This document shows, in pieces, positions 1-12,630 of a stretch of DNA of 64,000 bases (position 1 is the first letter of the stretch; each line of letters begins with the position of its first letter). Source of the stretch: Prostheceraeus crozeri (lineage: Eukaryota; Platyhelminthes; Polycladida; Euryleptidae); contig CAJQUW010004746.1 in assembly GCA_907163375.1 (NCBI GenBank), positions 434,001-498,000 of the forward strand, in the 5' to 3' direction. The position numbers and the translations under genes are program-made. The notes under the pieces were generated by a model that saw only the letters and a program-made list of their open reading frames with translations, did not search any database and was not told the origin of the DNA.

Positions 1-1045
1 CCTGAATGAGGGGATATGTGTGCACTCTTTTCGAGTCATCTTGCTTCTTTTCTCCTTGCTCTTCAGTCATAGTTACTGAATCACAGAAACAATCAAATGG
101 TTGTCATGACGTCAAAGTAATAAAATAAAAAGACAAAAGTTAATTTAATTTACTCAATAAAATGTCAGCTGCGATATCACCAAATTCCAACAACTACCAC
201 TGTAACAACAAAATGTCCTGGGAATTTGTGCCCTAAATTTCCTTATCATAGTGCTCAAATTATGCCATCTTGACTCCTTGATCATCATCTGTCGTGTAGA
301 ACGTCCATCTGATACCATGTCTACAGAATGCTGGCGAAGAAGTGGAAACAACCTCTGCACTAGAGTTGCGGAGACTTTATTGACCAGTAAAGGGATTCAA
401 TGGTTTCAGGAGCATACAATTCAGGAGTTTACAAGATGTACATTCAAATTGATGAAGCATCCGCACTGCGCATCCAACTCTAGTGACAGACATCCACAGG
501 AGACTGTGAAACATGATTGCAATGTTGAGTGACGTCATCGTACTTTATCTCATTTCCGCTTGAAGAGGCATTTGAATTTCTACAGCTACATCTTGAGTAC
601 CCCAAGAGCACATCCTCCTAGTTCCGTGGCAATATTGATCATTAGATGTACCATTCACCACTAAAGTGAAAAAAGTAAAAAAAACTGCCTCGCACCAAAG
701 TAGCAGTATCATTTGACATGGAGTAGCACTAAAATGGTAGGATAGAAGACATGTAGTATGAGCATGAGGAGTTTAAGCATAATGCTTTTTTTGTTGCACT
801 TTCCGTCAATTTCAAGCCACTTGTTTCTGATTTAGGTATGTCACGTAAATTTTTTGCGCAGGGACAATCAACGTAAATTTTTAGTATCTGATTAATGACT
901 ATTATACTTCTTTGGATTCATAAATGATCTAAGGATATATCTATGCAACTTCTGTATCTATAACTTTTATATTTATGGGATCTCCTTACATCCCTGTTAG
1001 TTGACCCATTCCCTGCTGTGCACATTTCACATACCCCGCATTTCA
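1..1045. other. No gene recognised
   Basis: AT-rich sequence with only short overlapping reading frames on both strands and no domain, splice-bounded exon or clear repeat end that I can recognise. Confidence 0.5.
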
Positions 1046-1206
1046 CTAAGCCCGAGTTAACTCGTGTTGAGACGACAAGACAATTTCCATCATGCGTTGG
1101 CGACGGTAATGCAATGAGAAACTGAGCACGAGTTGGCTCGTATCGAGACAGCAAGACAATATCACTGAAGTGGTCAGACTCAGAATTAGGTAATTCTCAG
1201 TCTGAC
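1046..1206. repeat. Two copies of a 45-bp palindrome-containing repeat plus a hairpin
   Basis: Two direct copies (about 1046-1086 and 1119-1167) of a motif built as AGCCCGAGTTAACTCG, then a GTATCGAGAC-like block, then GCAAGACAATATCACTG. The first copy contains the exact 12-bp palindrome CGAGTTAACTCG; the second has a degenerate form. The same motif recurs at 43.2-43.6 kb in both orientations, so it is a dispersed repeat. Just downstream (about 1174-1205) two 15-bp arms beginning TCAGACTCAGAATTA form an inverted repeat with one mismatch and a 2-bp spacer. Confidence 0.6.
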
Positions 1207-1749
1207 GGTTTTGTCCACTGCTTTTGAGATGATGAATCTTGTGCATGATATGCATTCTGTTAGAGAAATTTAATGAAAGGCTTACATGATCAAATCACTG
1301 ACCATAATATATATCTATATAAATCAGATCCATACGAGCGATAATGTGGATTCAGAATAGTTATCTTAATATTTCTCCTTCATGTAATTTTGAATCGTAT
1401 GGCGCTGACGGACATAGACACATTGCAACAGAAGCAAGAACATTGTATTCTGTCCAACAGTGTAGTGAATGCGCAAAAAATTCTCCATCTGTAGATCATC
1501 GCAGTCTACCTCTTTTTAATAATCTTGTGAAACAGTATCATCTGCCTGCTCGGTATGAAGTCGCCTAAGTTGTGTTATAAGGCAATGCGATTAGATCTGC
1601 GATATGACTCAAAGATAATATGACAAACTTGTGCAATTATCTAGACCACTATAATTTGTAGGCAATTTGCATCATGTGCTCTAATTCTAGACATAACATT
1701 CTCTCAGGCGTCGCTTTAACAGATACCGTATCTTTGAACTTAAACCAAA

Positions 1750-2430
1750 ATCACAGGTGGACTATTGTTATACTCGAGAATATTTCAACAACTTCTATTC
1801 ATTCTCAGAAAGCAATCCTGCCATTTACGAGATTGATTTGCAAGTAGTTCAAGTAATGTATTGAAGTAATATTTACAAGATATACAACCATAGACCAGGA
1901 GTGCAGAAAAGATTCTGAATCAAAAATACAAATTCTCTGAATCTCTAAGAGACCACTTAACAACATCTGATATTTCGAGTGGTATCGATTAATTGAAGTA
2001 TTCAAATAAACATCAGCTGAATCATGAATATAAAAATATGTTTGTGGGCAGGTCACAACATTTCCCCCTCTAAAACAAAAGATTCATTCTGCATGCAACA
2101 CATAGAATATATGCATAGAATAAGTAAGTTCATGAAAGTTCCATTAAGAGCAATCATAAAGTCAAAATCACAGAACTAGCATTACATTAAGCATGCATTA
2201 AACTATTTCATCAGGAAATTGTATCAAATGCGAAGGAATGCATATTATGTAATGTAATCACGTAAATAACCTGGAGATCGTCTGTTACGACCAGGCCCTG
2301 TATGCGGAGGAACAGTAACATGTGATACTGGCACTGGATCAGGAGAAAGTGTGAAATCACTGGACACTGTTTGAGGAACAGGATTCAAATCTTCAGGTTG
2401 AGTAGTATCAGGTTCAACTGTAATCACAGA
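1750..2430 (-). mobile_element. LTR-retrotransposon 3'-end remnant (fossil, Ty3/gypsy-like)
   Basis: Read on the minus strand, 2427-2245 encodes a Pro-rich tail ending RRSPGYLRDYI before a stop, which resembles the C-terminal tail of Ty3/gypsy-type Pol proteins. It is followed at about 2070-2081 by a purine run that could be a polypurine tract, then by TGTTGTGACC, a plausible LTR start. The far LTR edge is not clear, so the lower coordinate is approximate. Only the 3' part is present; the rest of the element is missing. This is a broken fossil. The family call rests on the tail, purine tract and LTR-like start only. Confidence 0.4.
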
Positions 2431-2599
2431 ATAGTCAGCGTGCGTTACAGTGGGCTCTTGACCTGTAACGTCGAAAGAAGGACTACTATCAAATAAACGA
2501 AAGGTGATTAATACTTCAGACTAATTCGGCATGTCATGGTGTAATTTTCATGAATAAAGTGGCATTGCTTCATGATGAGAAATGACGATAAGTGTCAGA

Positions 2600-3000
2600 A
2601 CGTCCGTGCGCTATCTATGGGATTGCCCTCTCCATATCTTCTTTTGTCTTCCTGCTCTTCTTCGTCTTGTGGTCCGTCGTTTTCTTTGCCCATCGGCTAT
2701 TGTGGATCCTCGCAATGTGTCCTGCCCACGCCATTTCACTTCGCTTGCTTTGCAGACGACATTCTGCACTTTAGTGTGCTGTCGAATCACTTCATTTCTC
2801 CATTTGTCATTCTGCTGATGTTCAGCATTGATCTGTCCATGAATTGTTGTCACTTCAAGCTTTTCTGTTGCTCTTTCGTAGGTGTCCAAATCCAGGTCTC
2901 AGGTCTATATGTCATGGCTGGTACAATTACTCCGTTTATAATTTTCCATTTGAAACACATAGGTATTGTTTTATCCTTCAGGAATTCTCCGTATTGACCA
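2600..3000 (-). mobile_element. LINE ORF2 C-terminal fragment (RTE-like)
   Basis: On the minus strand this encodes the region after the reverse transcriptase palm of a non-LTR retrotransposon: a KDKTIPMCFKWKI segment, then PAMTYRPETW (families with this layout usually read PAMTYGCETW), then RNEVIRQHTKV and KWRGQ-like blocks. The reading is spread over more than one frame, so it is decayed. It probably belongs to the same insertion as the reverse transcriptase fragment at 5.9-6.5 kb, because the two pieces follow each other in protein order on the minus strand and are separated mainly by the TIR element at 3593-5731. Confidence 0.65.
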
Positions 3001-3592
3001 GGGATTGCACCAGGTGAAGATCCGGATCCGGTATGAGATCCTCTTGGATCCAGCGAAGAGCATGAGATATCGATGGTCACTAGTGCTGTGGAAAATCCTA
3101 TTTAACGTTAGATAGAAGTAAAAAACTGAAATTTACAGAACCTCAAACTTTTTTTCTCGTTTCTCACTTAGAGTTGTGAGTGGCACCAATGATGCGAATA
3201 TGAATCTTGCTTAATAGAAATGTTTTATCCAGGAATGTCTGTAGCTCGGTATTGAATGACCATCTATTAAATTACAAAAAAGATGAAGTAACTTTTTTCA
3301 TACTTTGTTCATTACAATTGTCATGTTACCGTTGTAGACTTGTAATAACTGCAAACGCTGGATATTAACGTCAGTTAACGCTACAACCGCAATAACTGGA
3401 CATCCATGAATTCCAAAGCTAATAACATGAAGAAAGATCCATGGTGCTTCTCCAGACATATGGTATTGATCCGACTGCCTCATACTTACAATGAACGATA
3501 GCTGTAATTATTAATGAGTCTATAATAATTGGATATCGCATATTAGTCAAATAGACACAAATAAAAGCTGTCTTTCCTTTCTTCTAATTAAA
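3000..3592. other. No gene recognised
   Basis: Short AT-rich spacer between the LINE tail and the 2.1-kb TIR element; only short shadow frames are present. Confidence 0.4.
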
Positions 3593-5731
3593 TAGGGTAG
3601 TGTGGGGTGAAATGGGTAGTTTTCAAAGAATTCATGTGATTTTCTCAATGTTCTCCATTTGCCAACTGAAATTTTGATAGCTGATCATCGCATTCTGTGT
3701 ATCGGCTATACATAAACACCTTTTATTGCTCAAAAAAATATTTTTGGTAATTGTGGAAATTACATGTTTTTAAACACATGTAGTGTATACCCATTTCACC
3801 CCACCCGTTGGGTGAAATGGATACAAATACAGTTTTTGAAAGTGATATCAGTGCTTGAAAAGATTATTAAAAATACTACCAGAAACTTGTTAAGCATCAC
3901 TATCATGGTATACATTAAAGGTCAGCTGCTACAATATTTGTTTTCATTAATAGGCTAAATGATAATTATGTTGTTGTCTAATATAACTAATATGAATTGT
4001 AATAATTCGGTCGAAATTTCGACTTCTCTAAATTGTCGATTGAAAAACTTTGTATTATTAGAACCGTTTACCATAAAAATTACAACTTCGTGAGATATTT
4101 GTGACTTCATGACAACATAAAGAATGGGTCTAAAGAAAAAGTTAATACCAGAGAAACTATGGAAGTAAATGAGATGTGTTACTATCTCGAGTCAGCATTG
4201 ACCTTTAAATTTTGACCTCGGAATTTTCTCTTTCGCACTGGTGGTTTCTAATTGCCCGATGATATCTTTTAAAAAAGTGAAGGTCGATATATAAAAAAAG
4301 CAAGATTTCTCACACTGCCATGAACCACCTTAGCTTCCTTAAATGTAGCAGGAAAACTGAAACGCACATAATTGTCTATCTCTATTTGACCGATGTACCG
4401 TCGGCTTTTATTCAAATTTTACAACAACTCAGTCGTCCTGTTTCAAATCTTAGATTGATGGGAAGCCTGCATCTTCCTTTTCATTCATGTCTTCATCTGA
4501 AGGTCCTCATTTTCGCTCACCGTTGTATCTATGTTGTTCAATCGCTTTGACATCTGTTCGATTCAGTTGATCGTTAAAATGCTGCTCTTCAAAAGCAATT
4601 GATTTCACTTTTAAGCATCTTTGGATTTGATTATTTTCTTCATGCGAATATCACTTCTTTCTTCATCTTCAACACATTTCAAAGCTGATGACGATGTCAA
4701 CGCTTCACCAGTTATGCTCAGCGTATAATTTTTGAATTTCGAAGAGGATCAGGCGCTTTGGTTTTGTGGAGACTAGTAGGCCTGCAGATAAGAACTGATG
4801 CCAAAACCCTTTGGATATTTATAGCTCATTTGCCTGTGACTTTTCAGTCGGAAGCTTATACTCTTTACCACAGATGTTCGAGAAACTGGATTTAGCATAG
4901 TACCACCATGGAATCTGCTAATCGCCGAATCTGGTTTCAATTGCTCAAAGACAGTCTACATGTATGAAGATGTGTCGGAAAACCAGGCTTCGTCATCCAG
5001 TTCGGTCGAGTTTATCGGGCCATCACTTTTATGTTTCCTTGCATGCGTGTTTCAGAGCTAAAAAATCCTAAGGCTGAAGAGTTTCACGTGGAGTGTCATA
5101 CGACAGAGTAGAATAATTTCGCTCCGTTGGCAGACTTCAATGTTGGACTACAAAACGCAGTGCTGTCTACTTGTATTCGTAACAAATCAAATTCAATGAA
5201 CCGTGCATGCACATATCACAACTTAAATGCACCTTTATTTATAAGAATGGCATATGTATCATGTAGACTTCAGCCTTGAGTAAAAATATCGGCACTTTCT
5301 GTGTTAACATGCATATCCGTTTCACCCCACACTTTTTCAGTAGTATACCCATTTCACCCCATTTTTAAATTTTCAAAATTAACAGATAATAATGACGAAT
5401 ATAGATTAGCCTATTATCACATCATAATTAGAAAAGTTTTAGCTTTTGCAGTGATGCTTAAGTTAAGTCATGGTGCTCTTTCCCTTGCCGCAGTACGAAA
5501 GTCCGTGATGTTTCATTTTTTTCAGTAACAAAAAGGAAATCGAAAGTTGGTTTCCATGGAAACAATTATAATTATATATGGAACCAATTCTATCGGAACT
5601 TCATGCTAATAACACCCTATCATCATAATCCAAGCGATATACGGAAATGTCAATCCGCTTGGCTTCCAGATAACTTAAGGTGACTTATACCCATTTCACC
5701 CCATATACCCATTCCACCCCACCCTACCCTA
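3593..5731. mobile_element. 2.1-kb TIR DNA transposon with GGGTGAAATGGG motif arrays
   Basis: The two ends are inverted copies of each other over about 26 bp with two mismatches; the left end starts TAGGGTAGTGTGGGG and the right end, read inward, TAGGGTAGGGTGGGG. If the outer TA is host sequence, a TA target duplication is possible; no longer duplication is visible. The motif GGGTGAAATGGGTA recurs just inside both ends: left at about 3605, 3787 (inverted) and 3810, and right at about 5320, 5345, 5690 and 5708 (all inverted). The pair at 3787-3823 can form a hairpin. No transposase domain was recognised inside, so it is probably non-autonomous. Superfamily unresolved. Confidence 0.65.
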
Positions 5732-5924
5732 CCGTTTTTATCGTTATTGAAATTTTTTTTTTTGATTGACAATCATGGTAGATATGAACTTAATTAATTC
5801 AGAAGAAATTCAGTTTCAGTTATCATGTCCTAGGAAAGAATACACATCTATCTGTGTTCGGTCTCAGGTTGTATTACCAATATTTTAGATAATTGTAATC
5901 AACTATTGATATTCAGTAATGATA

Positions 5925-6460
5925 TTTTGTAAAAAAGATAGCACCAACTGAGAACCAGACTGACAACCGCAGTTCGCGATAGCAAAATCGTAGGTATTGA
6001 CCGAATCTTTGTCATCCAGCTGATATCCGCCTGTCTATTTCTGTATGATGCTATCAATTGACCGAGGTATATGTATTCCTCAGCTTCAATTATTTCATTG
6101 TCTACGCGTACTTTGTCAAGTGATGTATTTTTTGCTGTTAAAATTCTCATTATTTTTGTCTCCCACTTTTTCCCTTCCTCGTTTAGTCTGTTAAACATCT
6201 CTGCAAGTTATCCTGCATCATCTGAGAGCAAGATAAAATCATCTGCGAAACGTAGATTGCTGAGTTTTTCTCCATTTATATTGATTCCGGTGTTTCCTAA
6301 GTTGGCAGCTTTAAAAAATGTCCTCCATTACAGCTTTGAATAGTATTGGTGAGACTGTATCGCCCGGTCTAACTCTTTTTTCAGTTGTGAACTTGTTACC
6401 TAGACTGTCCGCATTTGCGAGGCGCATCCTAGGCCTTCCGCATAGCCATTTTTCAGTAGG
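5925..6460 (-). mobile_element. LINE reverse-transcriptase fragment (RTE-like)
   Basis: Minus-strand reading gives successive reverse transcriptase motifs: RPGDTVSPILF before the palm, LRFADDFILLSDDAG (the catalytic F-A-D-D box, about 6210-6260), then NEEGKKWETKIM and EEYIYLGQLI, an order typical of RTE-like non-LTR elements. There is an in-frame stop directly after the FADD segment and a frame change, so it is dead. Similarity fades near 5960; the C-terminal continuation is at 2600-3000. Confidence 0.7.
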
Positions 6461-8560
6461 CTAATGTTGGTGTGGGCAATCCTTGGCTTTCCACGGCTTA
6501 AACATTGCCACATGGCTGATAGAATAGACCATAAAATATACCGTAGTTAAAATATCATTTCATCGTTATCTTTTAATCAGAAATGATGGAATCGTTTATC
6601 TCTCAACTCTATTCAATCCTTTAGCTCCATTCATAAAAGTTTATGTAATGCTATCTATAACAAAATGGCAGATACGCGCCTTCACTCAGCATGAGCTTCT
6701 AGTACTACTTCTCGCAAATTTTGCGTCTCTAGTTAATTAAGTTTCTCCTTGATTTCTTATTCCACCTCACCATCAATGTATATATCCGTATTTAATTAGC
6801 AAAAAGTGAAGACCGATCTATCACAAAATCTCTTGATTTATTCATGCAACCCGACCTCAAATGGAGCCCACACTTCAATTACAAAAAAGAGTAAGTACCT
6901 CGTGGGAAATTAATGTGACGAAATGCACACTTGAAGGAATAAACTGTGACGTTGCCAGATGATTTAAAGACAGCTACTTCCGAAATTACTTAGTTACGAA
7001 GGGCAAAGCTCTGAAAGTGAACTAAATAGCCATAAGCCAATAGACCTAGTTTCAGGCGCATGATTGGTTACAGTATTGCTAGCTGTGGCCTATAACTTCT
7101 TAATGACCCTTGGTCGGATTGACGCTACAGCATATGGACTTTGACGTCCTTGAAAACATTGGTAGTCGCATATTATCATTAGGTAAAGATCGAACAGGTC
7201 TAATTAGTAATTGCCAGTACCAATAGTGGAGTCTCAAGCGTAATTGGGTACTTGGGGAATAGAAGGTAATTTAGGAGCAATCAAAACTTGCGCCTAGAGG
7301 CACTGCTATATGGTAACATGATAACTTATAGGCCTTCTGCGCTTGACATAATGTGTTATTGCTAGCAGATCAACAATACATGCAGGCATTTCTCAGAAAA
7401 TACTGATCTCCGTGTAAATTTTCCGGCTTACGGAATATTAAAACGTCAGCAAATTCAGCAGCTTTTATATGCCCTAGCTGATTTTGGAGAAAATGTCGTA
7501 CCAACCCATGCTTGAAACGCATCACTTCATAAATCAGCAAAATTTGAAAAAGCCCATTTTACCCATGGAACGCCAACCCTTGTCATAACGTCTGAGAATA
7601 GCACATTTCCCATGAAATATTCATCGTATTGTGCCAGCAATCAGGCTTGATTGGGCCCCTTTTCCTTGTTTTTTATTATGGAATAAAGTTAGAACCTCAG
7701 CATTGTTATAATCATAACGGTACTCACACCTACAATCCCAATCAAAGAAGGGTTGAACTCAAGTTAAGACTTAAGAAGCGGTTGGGGAATCGCTTCAAGA
7801 ATGTAGGCTTTCATTCGATCAGTGCTGACATTACTGACGGATGTTATACCGCTGACCGTTGATGCTAGGCGCACATCTTCAATCACCGATTAACTGTTGA
7901 ATATCATTTCAAGATTCTAGCGATACTTCCTACTTGATCGGGCTCACAATCCACTCTTGACAAATCATCTGTATGTGGACGCATTTGAATGTGCTGCAAT
8001 TGATTCTGTTTGATTCTGATGCATTTCACAACACTGAAGTTGATTTTTGTATCTTGTTCCATAGTCTTATCCAGGTGCACATTACTGCCATCTATCAAGC
8101 TCAAAAAATTTTCCGTCTTCAGTCCAGTGCATGCTATTGGTGTTGAGCGTTCCCTAATTTTTTCATACAGTGCCCGTTATTATGTAGACCCTCAGGTGTG
8201 ACTGAGAGTGATCCTACGAAAGTTTCCAAATGTCCAAATACTAACATTAAGACGTCTATGCGTAGTGCAGTTAATCTTTGATGTTCTATATGCACATGTT
8301 GGCACACCTCAAATGAGCAGATTTACACCGTTGACTTGGTTGGCACATCTGTTTTTGAAAAGAGTCGGACTAACCTCAAAGCCCTATCTTAGGACGAACC
8401 GGATCGAGCAGAGTACTGTTTGGGTGTGATTCGTGGAAATATGAAGTGGTATAATTGAATTTTTTAATCCAATTTTCTCTGAGAGCGTTATCAAAGACAA
8501 GTTGTGGCACATGCTGGCACGCCGAAAGGTGGGGGTAGGGGGGTTCACCAGCTATTTTCA
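6461..8560. other. No gene recognised
   Basis: About 2.1 kb with only short reading frames on both strands (longest about 77 codons), none with a recognisable domain. I see no repeat ends. Confidence 0.45.
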
Positions 8561-9860
8561 GGACATTCTATCCTGAGCCCCAATGTGGTTTAGGAAGAAC
8601 AAATCAACCATCGACATGATATTTTCTATCCGTCAGATCCAAGAAAAATGTCGCGAACAGCAAGGTCCATTGCATATCGCATTCGTCGACCGGACCAAAG
8701 CATTTGATCAAGTTCGCAGAGACGGCTTATATATCATTCTGCAGTAGATAGGGTGCCCACCTACTCGTAGTGTTAATCAAGTCCCTGCATGAAAAAAATG
8801 CGCGCCTCCATCATGTTCGAAGGATCACTGTCGGAAAGCTTCGAGGTCAACTCAGGTGTTAAGCAAGGTCTTGGCACCAATCCTGTTCGGCATATTCTTC
8901 TCAGCTGTAACACACCATGCCTTCAAAAACATAGCTGAAGATGGAGTTTATTTACGTACTCGTTCGGGCGACTTATTCAACCTTGTTCTTCTTCGTGCGA
9001 AAACGAAAACCAAAACTATCTTAGTGCGTGAACTTCTCTTCGCTGACGATGCAGCCTTAATTTCTCACAGTGCTAATGGTCTTCAATATTTCATGAATGC
9101 ATTCTCCAGTTCCTGTCAACATTTCTTTCTCGTCATGAATACTAACAAGACTATGACAATGCATATTTCGGACCTAGCGAGCCAATGAAAGTCAATGGAA
9201 TTGAGCAGCAAGTCGATTTTGTTGCTCAGGTGGAAATCTAACTGCGACTTCTCGTCTTGATCAAGATTTAAATTGCAGGATTGGTTAAGCAGTCACGGCT
9301 TTCATTCGACTACGTGCCAGAGCTTGGAACAACAGCCTTCTCACCGATAAAGCGAAAGGCAATATCTACAAAGCGTGTGTCCTTAGTGTTCTCCTGTACA
9401 GAAGTAAAACTTGTTCACGTTTTCCATTTGCGATGCCTACGAAGTATTCTCCTCGTCTGTTGGAAAGATAAAATCAGAAATAATTGTATCCTTGAACGTA
9501 CTGGTTGTGAATCAATGTCAACTGTTTTTTAAAAGCAGAGGATTACGTTGGCTGGGGCACGTGTATCGACTACCGACTGACCGCCTTCCTTGTACGCTGA
9601 ACTTTCTTTTGGAGGTCGACACATATAAAGGCCTCTCCTACTTTTCAAGGACGTCATCAAACGGGATCTGAAGCACTTTGGCATCAACAAAGATAACTGG
9701 CAGCAATTAGCGGAAGACCGTTCCTCTTGGCGCGCTATCTAAAAGGTGTCCAGCAAGCGACAGCAACAGACTTTCTGAAAACTTGAATCTATGTCTTTGT
9801 CCTCATGCTGTACTTTCTTATTGTGTTTTTGTACTGTTTCTCGTTGACGGTTAGCCAACT
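8560..9860 (+). mobile_element. 3' half of a non-LTR retrotransposon (LINE)
   Basis: Reverse transcriptase motifs appear in order: FRKNKSTIDMIFSIRQIQEK and HIAFVDRTKAFDQVRRDGL (about 8590-8740), a SGVKQG-type loop (about 8855), LAPILFGIFFSAV, then ELLFADDAALISHSANGLQ (FADD box, about 9030-9090), and downstream HLRCLRSI, LRWLGHVYRLPTDRLP and W...RSSWRAI C-terminal blocks to about 9745. The reading jumps frame several times and has an in-frame stop near 8745, so it is inactive. A/T-rich 3' flank with AATAAAAT at about 9873 follows. The N-terminal endonuclease is missing: a typical 5' truncation. The clade is not resolved; the motif set is that of a LINE widespread in invertebrates. Confidence 0.8.
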
Positions 9861-12185
9861 ATATGTTTTCGAATAAAATCATAGCCCATATGTGTTAATG
9901 ATGCTGCTCAATATTCAAGGATATCATTTAAATCGACGCTGGGCGAAACGTAGTATTTATAAATAGACGCAGCTTGCGATCCGAACTTGAATGAATATTA
10001 GAATAACCAAGATAATTTACACAACTTCTTCACATTTTCGAGTCACTACAGGAGAAGCTAGGATATAGCCTCGTGAAGAAAGTAGGGGTGTATTTTCTCC
10101 TTTCACTACATAAACATGAGAAAATATCCATTGTGAAACCATATGCTGCTATTATCAGCGAAGTCAAATAATGTAAGATAAGTTTTTTGAGTGAAATGTG
10201 GCATTTACAGTAGCCTACTTGTAGATGTATTAATTCGGACCTTCAAATATACTTTCTATTCATTCCTTCTCATGCTAGGTGTTTTTTGTTAATTGCTCGC
10301 GTTATGATGCCGTATTTGCATTCTGTAGTACTATATCAAGCAAATTTTCCAGTCCCAACTCGTTAGAGGGCGCTGTAAAAAAAGTATCTAGCGTCAACTT
10401 TGCAGATCTTGTTCAGTCGGTGAGTGGCTTAAAAGGCGCAGTTGGAAGGGTGAAGCATCTCGGGCAGGACCAGTATGAGTAGATGAAATAATAGTTATAT
10501 GAATGCAGAACTATGAAACTTCATGCAAATACCGTGGATCTCAGATCCATAAGTGCACTATTAGAAATGATTGTCATATACTTTGTAGTACAGCTGGTTC
10601 CAATGTTTCATGTAGGCTGTGTGACGAAATAGAGGTTTGATTTCATTTTTCAAGTGTTTGTCATTTTCTTTACAAGTGAGGTGTTGAGTTGGTGAGGTCA
10701 TGCTGTGTTTGCTTTGCTTTTGATAGTTTCTTCTTGCCTGATTGATCCATTGTTGCGTGATGTCTTAATTTCGTGGATATTGTGTGTTGAAGCCAACCCG
10801 GTATGTTTTAGGCGTGATTGTATAAAATCCTTTCCTTGAGTGACTGGCAGGGTTGGGATAAGGGATGCCAACCAATTATTGCGCTGTGCGGAGGAACTAT
10901 TAATGATAATTGTTGAAAGAAAACAACACGCAAAATATTGAGAAGCCTCTGACAACGTGACTCCACTGGGGTCGTCTGAGCACCTGCATCTCTTTTTTCA
11001 ACTGTTGAGAAAAGCCACAGATTGACTGTTTCAATTAAAGGAGTTTTTGCGATTGCTTTGACTGTTCTATTCGGTCTACTTGTACCCGGGTTATAAGACG
11101 GCTTGTTTTCGAGCAGATGCAGCAAAAATATTAAAATTCGAAGCTTGCATCGAAACACTAGGTGCCATTCGCAACAGGCTGTAAGATAATGGCACAATTT
11201 TGCGTTATTAAGTGGGACGTTTGTCTCTTAAAAAGTTAGGCGTAATTCCAATTGGGCTTCTTTGCATGAATTCAGAGATCGCTTTCATGTGAGTACAAGC
11301 CTATCAATTGCCACATGGCAGAAAATGTTCGTTGTGTCTATCAACACCATGTGAAGTTTCATCTTTAGCAATTTTGAATTTAGACAACCGACTCGACAAA
11401 GTCAGCTAGTGTTGCTCAAACATCAGCATGTTCATATTTGAACGATGTTTATATAGAAAAAGTATAAAATTATGAGATTCCTTGATAGTGCAGAGCAACC
11501 GGTGTTGCACCCATAAATATCGTTTCGTGTTTGAACATCAGAGGTACAATGGCTAAGTTCAAATCGGGTGCTATTAGACTTCTACAGAACGATTTTTGTA
11601 ACTGGTAATTAGGCATACGAGTATATGATAAATTGAACAACACGTACTTCAATAGCTATATATTTAGAAGTGCATAACTTCACATTTTATTGTCTCAAGC
11701 TGTCGGTATACTTATTCTGTGTACATTGTGACTCACAAATACCTTAATTTGAAATACTTCAGAGACATATCCAATACGGAATAATGCTGCTTAGAATCAT
11801 ATGTTTCTAGCAGGTAGAACACAACTTTGCCAATTGAATTACAATTAACTTAGGGACTTTTTCAAAGCTCAGAAAATGTGGCGAGAAGCAAAGAACAGCT
11901 GCTCTTTTGCAAACAGTATGTGCACATGGTGTATTTCTTCCGACTATTGAAATATTCACTTAACCTTTCGAATACTGCTTAAAATCAATTATCAATTCTG
12001 AATACATCGGATACAGTAAACATCGGTTGTAGCGAACAAAAGTTTACGGTCCCTCCAATCTCTATAAATGGTTTTAACTATAATATGAAGCACCACCTAA
12101 GGAGCCTTTGAATGCCCGGACACTTTGTGAGTGCCCATCTATTGAAATACTACTACTGCTACTTAAATAAAAAGAACATGATGAA
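9861..12185. other. No gene recognised
   Basis: The longest frames are on the minus strand at 10698-11197 (85 and 129 codons, overlapping each other) and on the plus strand at 10279-10482 (67 codons). None shows a domain I recognise and their codon patterns do not stand out. Confidence 0.4.
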
Positions 12186-12187
12186 AT

Positions 12188-12285
12188 TATGAGGGAGCAG
12201 AGTGAGATAGAGAGAGGACAAAGAAAGAAAAGGAGGAGGGATCAGAAGGAGCAAAGGAGAGAGCGCAAAGAAAAGTGAAAGCTTG
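12188..12285. repeat. Purine-rich (GA) low-complexity tract
   Basis: Roughly 95 bases made almost wholly of A and G on the plus strand (GAGGGAGCAGAGTG...AAAGTGAAAGC). No tandem unit is regular enough to call a microsatellite. Confidence 0.75.
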
Positions 12286-12630
12286 TATCTGAGCAAGTAG
12301 TGTTGTAAATGAAAAATACCACAAATAAAGTAGTTGACGAAGGCGATAATTGATATTGTCCCTTATTGAATATCAGAAAAATTTGCGTCAGATGTTCAAA
12401 TATTCTTTAATTGATAATTAAGTAAACCTTCTGCGTGAAGTCTGGAAACGATGGTGGGTAATCAACTTAATGCTCTATGACTTTAAGCATCTTGCAATCG
12501 TCTTACTGCCGCAATCTGCCTTTATTCTGTAATAAAAAATCTATATATACCTTCTCCAAATGTAAACGTATTGCGAAAGTGGTGTTTGAAAGTTAACATA
12601 GAACTTGAAATTTGACATAAATGTAAGTAT

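Noticed and set aside
2572-2997. 141-codon plus-strand frame rich in Ser, Phe and Cys
   Set aside because: Antisense shadow of the LINE C-terminal fragment, which has recognisable protein motifs on the minus strand.
10279-10482. 67-codon plus-strand frame ending KHLGQDQYE
   Set aside because: Helical-looking, but no family recognised and no supporting exon chain.
10698-11197. Two overlapping minus-strand frames of 85 and 129 codons
   Set aside because: No domain, no splice signals, and the two frames overlap out of register; kept only as unassigned sequence.
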